DNA of 5,326 bases from Acidimicrobiales bacterium (GTDB lineage: Bacteria; Actinomycetota; Acidimicrobiia; Acidimicrobiales; Acidimicrobilacustridaceae). Below are positions 1 to 4,847 of this stretch, piece after piece. Position numbers and translations under genes: made by a program. The stretch spans positions 1 to 5,326 of the forward strand of contig JALRFT010000049.1 of NCBI GenBank assembly GCA_023261915.1, in the 5' to 3' direction. The notes under the pieces were generated by a model. It was not told where the DNA came from. It saw only the letters and a list, made by a program, of their open reading frames with translations, and searched no databases. The number at the start of each line of letters is the position of its first letter. The stretch's first letter is position 1.

Positions 1-357
1 TTCGCTCCTGTCGCCCCAGGCGAACGACGCGAGTACCGCGCCGACGGTGGCTACCTCGACGGTGGGGAGGTGACCCTCTTCATGACCTGGGATCCGCTCC
101 CGGCCACCGCTCAGGTCAACTTCCTTCAGTTTGGTGCCTTCAACAAGGTTGCTGCCAACAAGATGTACCACCGGGTGTACGTGGCTGAGCCGGGATCCGA
201 CTGGTGGCAGCCGGCTCCATTCGGCACCCGGGAGTTCACCGAACCCGAGAAGTGGTACGGGGAGACCGTCAACCGGTACCTCAATCACCGGATTCGACTC
301 GCCCGGCAGGGTTGGGACACCTACTTCTACAACTGGGACTTCATCATCGAGACGTGA
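1..357 (+). CDS. C-terminal part of an unrecognised protein
   Basis: The reading frame is open from the first base of the window to a TGA at 355-357, giving about 118 residues, so the gene starts upstream of the window. A GTG at 70 and an ATG at 82 lie in frame, but the residues before them (FAPVAPGERREYRADGGYLDGG) read like ordinary protein, so neither is likely to be the real start. The visible part is rich in aromatic residues, with clusters such as SDWWQPAPF, EKWYGE and WDTYFYNWDF near the end. I see no membrane segment or cysteine, and no catalytic motif that I can name. I do not recognise the family. The gene converges on the tRNA at 701-774. The other frames here look like shadows. Confidence 0.6.
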   Translation, partial: FAPVAPGERREYRADGGYLDGGEVTLFMTWDPLPATAQVNFLQFGAFNKVAANKMYHRVYVAEPGSDWWQPAPFGTREFTEPEKWYGETVNRYLNHRIRLARQGWDTYFYNWDFIIET

Positions 358-627
358 GGGCCCGGCACTGCGCCGCAGCAGACACACGATCCGCCCCTCG
401 CATTCCCTCACCGACGACCCCCGGCCACCAAACGTCTGCCAGCCGATGAAACCTGTGCTGAACCGGTCGCGACCGAAATCCTCGGTGGTTCGAACAACCA
501 CTCATACTGGCCATGCTCGTCGCGCTACCGCAGTTGGGATCCAGCATGCGCTACCTCTGCGCACGGTCTACTGAGGTCGAGGACTGGTGGATCACGAGAC
601 GCCCAGCTCCAGCGCACGGGAACGACA
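358..627. other. gene-free stretch after the partial CDS
   Basis: About 270 bp between the + strand stop codon and the hairpin at 628. Several open frames cross it (for example + 131-574 and - 344-547), but their translations are rich in Arg, Ser, Thr and Pro, show no recognisable motif, and have no convincing ribosome binding site, so I reject them. I see no RNA gene, repeat or clear terminator for the upstream gene. Confidence 0.5.
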
Positions 628-661
628 AAGTCCCCGCCGGCGATGACACCAACGGGGACTT
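628..661 (-). terminator. hairpin downstream of tRNA-Ala, candidate terminator
   Basis: AAGTCCCCG (628-636) and CGGGGACTT (653-661) form a perfect 9-bp stem around a 16-base loop. On the minus strand the stem lies about 40 nt after the 3' end of tRNA-Ala. Its 3' arm ends in CTTTGTCG, so the U-tract is short and imperfect. It could end the tRNA transcript. It also lies downstream of the + strand gene ending at 357, but nearly 270 bp away and without a U-run in that direction. The stem is certain; its role is inferred. Confidence 0.55.
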
Positions 662-662
662 C

Positions 663-676
663 GGTAGGCAACTACC
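663..676 (-). other. small hairpin in the tRNA 3' trailer
   Basis: GGTAG (663-667) and CTACC (672-676) form a 5-bp stem closed by a four-base loop that reads GCAA on the + strand and TTGC on the minus strand. A weaker 4-bp stem, AGGT-agaa-ACCT, follows at about 684-695. With the 9-bp stem at 628-661 these make the region after tRNA-Ala unusually structured. It could be a processing or termination region; no known RNA family is recognised. Confidence 0.3.
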
Positions 677-700
677 CGGACTTAGGTAGAAACCTGTCAG

Positions 701-774
701 TGGAGGTGAGGGGATTCGAACCCCTGGCCTCTTCGATGCGACCGAAGCGCTCTAGCCAACTGAGCTACACCCCC
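701..774 (-). tRNA. tRNA-Ala, anticodon CGC
   Basis: The minus strand folds into a full cloverleaf of 74 nt. The acceptor stem GGGGGTG pairs with CACCTCC, the D stem is GCTC/GAGC with a nine-base loop, the anticodon stem is CTTCG/CGAAG, the variable loop is AGGCC, and the T arm is AGGGG-TTCGAAT-CCCCT. The seven-base anticodon loop GTCGCAT places CGC at positions 34-36, which reads the alanine codon GCG. The third acceptor pair is G3:U70, the known identity element for alanyl-tRNA synthetase, and this supports the assignment independently. The discriminator base is A73. CCA is not encoded, since the bases after A73 are CTG, so it must be added by the nucleotidyltransferase. Loop position 32 is G, facing U38, where a pyrimidine is usual at 32. 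Confidence 0.95.
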
Positions 775-824
775 GAAGGGATCCCCACGATACCGCAGAG
801 CAGGGGGCTCGCCCCAAAGGGGTC

Positions 825-1487
825 TCAGTCGATGGGTTGGTAGGAACCGACGGCAACGAGCCTCCGCCCGTAGCCGGCATCCCGGTAGCCCGAGGCGGGT
901 TCAGAGGGCCCGTGGTAACCGACGACCAGTTCCTCGACCTCGTAGTCACCTGCGTACTCGTCGTATTCGTCAGCGGCTGACCCAATCGTGCGCACCTTGA
1001 TGGCACGCTCAATCTCGACGCTGCGGGCCCGAAGAAGAAGCGTGACGTAGGCGACGAAGGAGATGGCGACGATGGCGGCAAGTGCGACGAACACGCCGCG
1101 TCCAACGAGCGCAAGCAGCAGAGTGATGACCGTGGCCCCGCCGAGACCAAAGACGAACTGACGACGACGCTGTTGAGCTTCGCTGAGTCGCAGCGTGCGG
1201 TTGAGGCGCGCTGCCACGGGATTGTTCACTGATGGGAGCGGACGTCCGGTGGCGAGCACCTGGAGACGTTCAGCCGGAGCAAGATCGTTTCCTGACGACG
1301 AAGGCGTTGAGTACGCATCGTGGCGACCGAGCCATGAAGGTGTGGCGCGTTCGAGAACCGAGAGATGCCGGTTGAAGGAGGCAATGGAGTTGGCGCCGCG
1401 ACCGACGGACCGGCGGCGGTCACGCCAAGTGACCCAACCGAACCAGGACCATGCCACCACCAAAACGACCACGATGAGCAATGTCAC
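825..1487 (-). CDS. three-helix membrane protein resembling divisome protein SepX/GlpR
   Basis: From GTG 1487 the product is 220 residues. It has a hydrophobic helix at the N-terminus (LLIVVVLVVAWSWFGWVTW), then a basic stretch with WRDRRR and SIASFNRHLSVLER, and a polar linker. RRRQF leads into two close helices (about residues 111-128 and 131-152), followed by LRARSVEIERAIKVR and an acidic, Tyr-rich tail. This order, with a helix at the extreme N-terminus and a paired helix hairpin flanked by Arg and an ERxxKVR segment, is what I recall for the actinobacterial SepX/GlpR family. These are membrane partners in septum formation; GlpR binds the MoeA-like protein Glp. Linkage to moaC, moaA and a moeA-type gene fits that reading. 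An in-frame GTG at 1571 would add 28 Arg-rich residues. I prefer 1487 because family members begin just before the first helix and AAAGGCAGG lies 9 nt upstream. The family call is from memory of sequence character, not from an alignment. Confidence 0.6.
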   Translation of the reverse strand: MTLLIVVVLVVAWSWFGWVTWRDRRRSVGRGANSIASFNRHLSVLERATPSWLGRHDAYSTPSSSGNDLAPAERLQVLATGRPLPSVNNPVAARLNRTLRLSEAQQRRRQFVFGLGGATVITLLLALVGRGVFVALAAIVAISFVAYVTLLLRARSVEIERAIKVRTIGSAADEYDEYAGDYEVEELVVGYHGPSEPASGYRDAGYGRRLVAVGSYQPID

Positions 1488-1569
1488 GCTCCGAAGCCTG
1501 CCTTTACGTATCTGTGACCTTACCGATGGGTTCCGGTCATTGGGTGGATACCTGGATGCCGATCTTTGC

Positions 1570-1639
1570 ACGCATTCTCAGGCTTTGCCCGGGGTCAGAC
1601 CCTGACTCCGACAAACATTACGAATGCGTTACAAACGCA
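1570..1639 (-). repeat. overlapping inverted repeats that can pair in two exclusive ways
   Basis: ACGCATTC at 1570-1577 is the exact complement of GAATGCGT at 1622-1629, which closes a loop of 44 bases. The right arm overlaps a second perfect hairpin, TGCGTT (1625-1630), ACA, AACGCA (1634-1639). Both structures need bases 1625-1629, so in a minus-strand transcript only one can form at a time. This is the geometry of an attenuator or antiterminator, or of nested ends of a small non-autonomous repeat. The pairing is read directly; the function is not known. Confidence 0.45.
1590..1613. repeat. REP-like palindrome
   Basis: The segment CGGGGTCAGACCCTGACTCC holds two overlapping dyads: GGGTC-A-GACCC (1592-1602) and GTCAG-ACC-CTGAC (1594-1606). 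A GGGGTCAGACCC core resembles the short extragenic palindromes that I associate with REP elements and TnpA-REP (RAYT) transposases. It is intergenic under the preferred start of the membrane gene, as such elements usually are. With only one copy in the window, the repeat status cannot be shown here. Confidence 0.4.
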
Positions 1640-1651
1640 GTTCTTAGCACG

Positions 1652-1665
1652 ACCCCACTCGGGGT
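1652..1665 (-). other. short hairpin after moaC
   Basis: ACCCC (1652-1656) and GGGGT (1661-1665) pair perfectly around a four-base loop. It lies about 48 bp beyond the moaC stop codon on the minus strand. No T-run follows, so if it matters in termination it would act with the stem at 1683-1699. Confidence 0.3.
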
Positions 1666-1682
1666 TCCACCTGAGACGAGCG

Positions 1683-1699
1683 GCCCTCGAGAGGAGGGC
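1683..1699 (-). terminator. hairpin just past the moaC stop, weak terminator candidate
   Basis: GCCCTC (1683-1688) and GAGGGC (1694-1699) form a perfect 6-bp GC-rich stem with a five-base loop, 13 bp after the moaC stop. No U-tract follows, so it is not a classical intrinsic terminator. In high-GC actinobacteria stem-only terminators and mRNA 3' stabilisers are common. It would separate moaC from the membrane protein gene. Confidence 0.35.
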
Positions 1700-1712
1700 T
1701 CAGCCGAGTCGT

Positions 1713-2231
1713 TCAGGCGCCGAGGCCGTCCCCGCCGTCACCGCCGAGATCACGGGGGTCCCGTCGCCAGGTGCCCGAGCGTCCGCCGGTCTTCTCCCAC
1801 AGGGCAACATCGCCGATGACCATGGCCCGATCGGCCGACTTGCACATGTCATACACCGTCAGAAGCGCAGTCGTACACGCTGTGAGCGCCTCCATCTCGA
1901 CGCCCGTGCGGTCGAAGGTCTCCACCTGCGCCTCGACCTCAATGAAGCTGTCCTCAATCCGGAAGTTGACGAGGACCGAGCCCACAAGCAGCGGGTGACA
2001 CAGCGGGATCAGATCCGAGGTGCGCTTGGCCGCTTGGATCCCCGCCACCCTCGCCACGGCGAGCACATCACCCTTGGCCACGGCGCCGCGGGCCACAAGC
2101 GCCGTCGTCTCGGGCGACATGAACACCCGGCCTCGGGCCACGGCGCGTCGGTGGGACGGATCTTTCGGAGTGACGTCGACCATTCGGGCACGCCCGAGCG
2201 GATCAAGATGGGTGAGGCGCCGGTCGGGCAT
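1713..2231 (-). CDS. moaC: cyclic pyranopterin monophosphate synthase MoaC
   Basis: MoaC converts the MoaA product 3',8-cyclo-7,8-dihydro-GTP into cyclic pyranopterin monophosphate, the first stable intermediate of molybdenum cofactor synthesis, in the cytoplasm. The 172-residue product is close to family length (about 160) and matches it throughout: LTHLD and ARMVDV near the start, KGDVLAVARVAGIQAAKRTS at residues 53-72, the PLCHP active-site motif at 76-80, GVEMEAL at 110-116, YDMCK at 127-131 and EKTGG at 146-150. The last 20 residues form a Gly/Asp-rich tail that carries no motif. Start: ATG 2231, with a weak GTGGGG-type ribosome binding site. It lies 22 bp downstream of moaA on the same strand, so the two are almost certainly co-transcribed, in the order in which the enzymes act. 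All the expected active-site residues that I can identify are present. Confidence 0.97.
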   Translation of the reverse strand: MPDRRLTHLDPLGRARMVDVTPKDPSHRRAVARGRVFMSPETTALVARGAVAKGDVLAVARVAGIQAAKRTSDLIPLCHPLLVGSVLVNFRIEDSFIEVEAQVETFDRTGVEMEALTACTTALLTVYDMCKSADRAMVIGDVALWEKTGGRSGTWRRDPRDLGGDGGDGLGA

Positions 2232-2253
2232 GGCCCCACTGTAGGCGAGCGGG

Positions 2254-3249
2254 TCAGCCGCCGATCTGGCTCATGGACCGTCGGGGCCGGATGAAGTGGA
2301 CCTGGCCGATCTGGTGGCCAGCCCACTTGCCCTCCACCGCACTTGTCATGACAGCCGCCAGTTGATCGTCGGAAGCACCACCTCGCATGAGACCCCGCAG
2401 ATCGTGCTCGTCCGTGGCGAACAAACACGTCCGGAACTGCCCATCGGCCGTCAGCCGTACCCGATCACAAGTCGAACAGAACGACTCGGTCACCGTTGGG
2501 ATGACGCCGATGGAACCGGCACCGTCGCGATACCGCCACTGCTGGGCAGGGGCTGATGACGTTCGAGGAACACTCTCGAGGGGGTACACCTCGTCGATGG
2601 CGGCCACGATGGAAGCAGCCGGGACCACGTCACCATCGACCCAGGCCTGCTGGGCATCAAGTGGCATGAACTCGATGAAGCGAACCTCGACTCCCCGACG
2701 GCGACCGAACGCGGCCATATCGACGACCTCGTCGTCATTGACGCCAGCCATGACCACCATGTTGATCTTTACCGGTGCCAGACCGGCTGCCACTGCGGCA
2801 TCAATGCCCTCGAGCACACGGTCGAGTCCGTGACGACCCGTGATGGTGGCGAACCGATCAGCTCGCAACGAATCGAGTGACACGTTGATCCGGGAGAGGC
2901 CAGCGGCAACGAGATCCTCAGCGAGCAACGACAGCGACGACCCATTGGTCGTCAGGGCCAGATCCACACCGAGCGCACTCAGGCGCCCGATGAGAACCGG
3001 GAGGTGCGCTCGGACCGTTGGCTCTCCCCCGGTCAATCGCACCGAGCGGACCCCGAACCGTTCGACGGCCACCCGCACGATTCGCTCGATCTCTTCGAAG
3101 GTCAGGATCTCGTCCCGGGGCTGCCACACCATGCCCTCCGTCGGCATGCAGTAGGAACAACGGAAGTTGCACCGGTCGGTCACCGAGACCCGCAGGTCCC
3201 GGTGCACGCGCCCGAAGGAGTCAACGAGCTCGGTGGGCACGGCCGACAT
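2254..3249 (-). CDS. moaA: GTP 3',8-cyclase MoaA (radical SAM)
   Basis: MoaA uses S-adenosylmethionine and two [4Fe-4S] clusters to rearrange GTP into 3',8-cyclo-7,8-dihydro-GTP, the substrate of MoaC. The 331-residue product has usual length. LVDSFGRVHRDLRVSVTDRC leads into the radical SAM motif CNFRCSYC (Cys27, Cys31, Cys34). The SAM-binding GGEP is at residues 74-77, TTNG at 100-103, SLDSL at 124-128 and RFIEFMP at 190-196. The C-terminal substrate-binding cluster has Cys258, Cys261 and Cys275 (CSTCDRVRL, then FRTC). The protein ends in Gly-Gly, the C-terminal motif that reaches the active site and is needed for activity. Start: ATG 3249 has GGAG only one base upstream. A GTG at 3240 has the same GGAG about ten bases away, so a start three residues later is possible. 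It lies 38 bp after the moeA fragment. Confidence 0.98.
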   Translation of the reverse strand: MSAVPTELVDSFGRVHRDLRVSVTDRCNFRCSYCMPTEGMVWQPRDEILTFEEIERIVRVAVERFGVRSVRLTGGEPTVRAHLPVLIGRLSALGVDLALTTNGSSLSLLAEDLVAAGLSRINVSLDSLRADRFATITGRHGLDRVLEGIDAAVAAGLAPVKINMVVMAGVNDDEVVDMAAFGRRRGVEVRFIEFMPLDAQQAWVDGDVVPAASIVAAIDEVYPLESVPRTSSAPAQQWRYRDGAGSIGVIPTVTESFCSTCDRVRLTADGQFRTCLFATDEHDLRGLMRGGASDDQLAAVMTSAVEGKWAGHQIGQVHFIRPRRSMSQIGG

Positions 3250-3287
3250 ACTCCAAGGCTAGGCGGGTCGTGGCCGTGCCCGCCGAC

Positions 3288-3737
3288 CTAGAACAGGGCC
3301 AGCGGGTCGAGCGGGATGACCTCGACGAGATCGCCGTCGGCAGGACCGTCGCCATCGGGGAGCACAGCGAGACCGTTGGCGGCTGCGAGAGCGGAGAGCT
3401 GATGAGATCCCTGTCCACCAGCCGACCGGGCCACCCACCCGGTCTCCGGATCACTGCCAAGCATCACCCGGGCGTAGTGGACCTTCCCGTCTGGTCGACG
3501 GTGCAGGGATCCATCCACCCGTGCCCGCACGGTGGCACGCACGAGATCGTCGTCGCCGAACCCGGCGAGTCGTCGCAACCCGGGACGCGCCAGCAACTCA
3601 AACGACACGGCGGCCGACACCGGATTTCCTGGCAGGCCAAACACCGGAATGGCCGAACCCCCTCTGCGGGGACTGACCCGACCGAAGGCGAACGGCTTCG
3701 CCGGCTTGATGGCCACCTGCATCCACGTCATGTCCCC
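3288..3737 (-). CDS. moeA: moeA-type gene, C-terminal fragment cut at a junction
   Basis: About 149 residues match the C-terminal third of MoeA/gephyrin-type proteins, which insert molybdate into adenylylated molybdopterin. The match starts at GDMTWMQVAIKPAKPFAFG, includes the hallmark PVFGLPGNPVSAAVSFELL (about 3590-3647), and continues through domain IV (VRARVDGSLHRRPDGKVHYA) to a TAG at 3288-3290. A complete protein has about 400 residues, so about 250 are missing, including domains I and II and most of the molybdopterin-binding domain. Upstream of 3737 the frame stays open to 5294, but those 519 residues are the antisense of the hydantoinase and amidase genes, so they are not MoeA. About 15 of the first 68 codons end in A or T, unlike the DNA to the right. 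It may be a true MoeA, or the Glp paralogue that pairs with GlpR; the fragment cannot decide. Confidence 0.9.
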   Translation of the reverse strand, partial: GDMTWMQVAIKPAKPFAFGRVSPRRGGSAIPVFGLPGNPVSAAVSFELLARPGLRRLAGFGDDDLVRATVRARVDGSLHRRPDGKVHYARVMLGSDPETGWVARSAGGQGSHQLSALAAANGLAVLPDGDGPADGDLVEVIPLDPLALF

Positions 3738-3740
3738 GAC
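3729..3740. other. junction between two unrelated DNA segments
   Basis: MoeA similarity on the minus strand ends near 3737, and hydantoinase B similarity on the plus strand begins near 3732-3735. In the plus frame, codons ending in A or T are frequent up to CAT at 3729-3731, and none occurs again until CGT at 4248. Both genes lose their 5' parts at the same point. No inverted repeat, target duplication, tRNA or integrase lies here. The shared bases GTCCCC could belong to either side, so any overlap is only a few bases. Confidence 0.85.
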
Positions 3741-4808
3741 GGCGTCTACGGCCCCGAGGAGGGCTGGCTCGACGACGACGGCCGCAACCGCGGGCAGAAG
3801 CTGCCGATCAAGGTCACCGTCCGCATCGAGGGCGACAAGATGGTCGTCGACCTGACGGGCTCCAGCCCCGAGGTGCCGACGGGCTACAACTGCCCGTTCG
3901 AGGGGACGACGGTCTCGGGCATGACCTTCATCGCCCGCATGATGTTCCTCGACGAGGCCACCTACCCGGTCTTCGTGCCCCAGAACGAGGGCATGCTGCG
4001 GCCGGTCGAGGTGATCGCGCCCGAGGGCACGATCTACAACCCGAAGTACCCGCGCGCCTGCTTCGCCCGCTTCTCGCAGGCCCAGCGCGCGGTCGACCTC
4101 GTGCTCCGGGCCCTCGCCCCCGTGATCCCGAACCAGATCACCGCGGGCAACTCGGCCCACATCCACTTCCTCTCCTACTCGGGCTACGTCGAGGAGGAGG
4201 GCGAGTACTGGGTCTACCTCGAGGTCGACGAGGGCAGCTACGGCGGCCGTCCCGACCGCGACGCGATGGACTCCGTCGACAACCTGATCGCCAACACCCG
4301 CAACAACCCCATCGAGGAGCTCGAATGGCGCTTCCCGATGCGGACCGAGCGCTACGAGTTGCGCGACGAGGCGGCTGCCGCCGGCAAGTGGCGCGGCGGC
4401 ATCGGCGTCGTGCGCGTCAACACGTTCCTCACGGACACGATCGTGACCTGCGAGGGCGAGCGCCACGACTCCGACGTGCCGTGGGGCATCTTCGGCGGGC
4501 ACGAGGGCCTCAACGGCTCGATGGTCCGCAACCCCGGCCGCGCCGACCAGGAGTCCTGGTACAGCAAGGTCACCGGCTCGCAGCTGAAGGCGGGCGACAG
4601 CCTGCAGATCACCGTCCCCTCGGGCGGTGGCTACGGCGACCCGCTCGACCGCGATCCCGAGCTGGTTCGCGATGACGTGCTCGACGAGTTCACCACGCGT
4701 GACCTCGCCGAGCAGGACTACGGCGTCGTGCTCGTCGGCGAGGGCCTCGGTCTCGCCGTCGACCGCGAGGCCACCGACCGCCTCCGCGCCGAGCGCCGCG
4801 GGGCCTGA
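3735..4808 (+). CDS. hyuB: hydantoinase B / N-methylhydantoinase subunit B, 5'-truncated
   Basis: The frame gives 357 residues of the hydantoinase B/oxoprolinase family. With a HyuA partner these ATP-dependent enzymes open five-membered rings such as hydantoins or 5-oxoproline in the cytoplasm. Family marks are VDLTGSSPEV (from 3846), GSYGGRPDRDAMDS, the block NNPIEELEWRFPMRTERYEL (4302-4364), AGKWRGGIG, IFGGHEG, and the end block GGGYGDPLDRDPE (4623-4661) followed by DYGVVL. Full proteins have about 550-600 residues, so roughly 200 N-terminal residues are missing. There is no start codon or ribosome binding site at the boundary. The frame stays open leftward to 3018, but that part is antisense to moaA and moeA. 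A gene resembling N-carbamoylsarcosine amidase follows after 39 bp. I therefore favour N-methylhydantoin as substrate, though hydantoinase B sequences alone do not fix specificity. Confidence 0.9.
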   Translation, partial: PDGVYGPEEGWLDDDGRNRGQKLPIKVTVRIEGDKMVVDLTGSSPEVPTGYNCPFEGTTVSGMTFIARMMFLDEATYPVFVPQNEGMLRPVEVIAPEGTIYNPKYPRACFARFSQAQRAVDLVLRALAPVIPNQITAGNSAHIHFLSYSGYVEEEGEYWVYLEVDEGSYGGRPDRDAMDSVDNLIANTRNNPIEELEWRFPMRTERYELRDEAAAAGKWRGGIGVVRVNTFLTDTIVTCEGERHDSDVPWGIFGGHEGLNGSMVRNPGRADQESWYSKVTGSQLKAGDSLQITVPSGGGYGDPLDRDPELVRDDVLDEFTTRDLAEQDYGVVLVGEGLGLAVDREATDRLRAERRGA

Positions 4809-4830
4809 CCCGAACCCACCGAACCACCCC

Positions 4831-4836
4831 AGGAGG
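4831..4836 (+). promoter_or_regulatory. ribosome binding site of the amidase gene
   Basis: AGGAGG is a full match to the Shine-Dalgarno consensus, 11 bases before ATG 4848. It fixes this start and shows that the amidase is translated independently of the upstream hydantoinase gene. Confidence 0.8.
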
Positions 4837-4847
4837 AACGACCCACC

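Larger units (their letters stand above)
1488..1712 (-). other. structured intergenic leader between moaC and the membrane protein gene
   Basis: A gap of 225 bp separates the moaC stop from the preferred start of the membrane protein gene. From the moaC side it holds two short hairpins (1683-1699 and 1652-1665), then a set of interacting inverted repeats (1570-1639) enclosing a REP-like palindrome. I see no convincing -35/-10 pair. The length and structure suggest that the membrane gene is expressed separately from moaC or through a regulated read-through, but this is inference. If translation starts at GTG 1571, the coding region runs into the repeats. Confidence 0.4.

Noticed and set aside
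131..574. A 147-codon + strand frame overlapping the end of the partial gene
   Set aside because: It is a +1 shadow of the 1-357 frame, rich in Thr/Ser/Arg/Pro, that runs on into the gene-free stretch. No ribosome binding site is seen.
643..843. A 66-codon + strand frame through the tRNA
   Set aside because: It is the antisense translation of tRNA-Ala, a common false ORF (the EVRGFEPLASS pattern arises from the T arm).
628..1699. CRISPR array or larger mobile element
   Set aside because: The inverted repeats here are few, short and not regularly spaced. No integrase, transposase or Cas gene is present in the window.
1566..2294. A 242-codon + strand frame antisense to moaC
   Set aside because: It overlaps a certain moaC on the other strand, its product is a His/Arg-rich mixture without family motifs, and it has no ribosome binding site.
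3288..4808. Natural inactivation of moeA by insertion of a hydantoinase island
   Set aside because: An insertion should leave the rest of moeA on the far side and an intact cargo gene. Instead hyuB is also 5'-truncated at the same base and no element ends are visible, so a join of two loci fits better.
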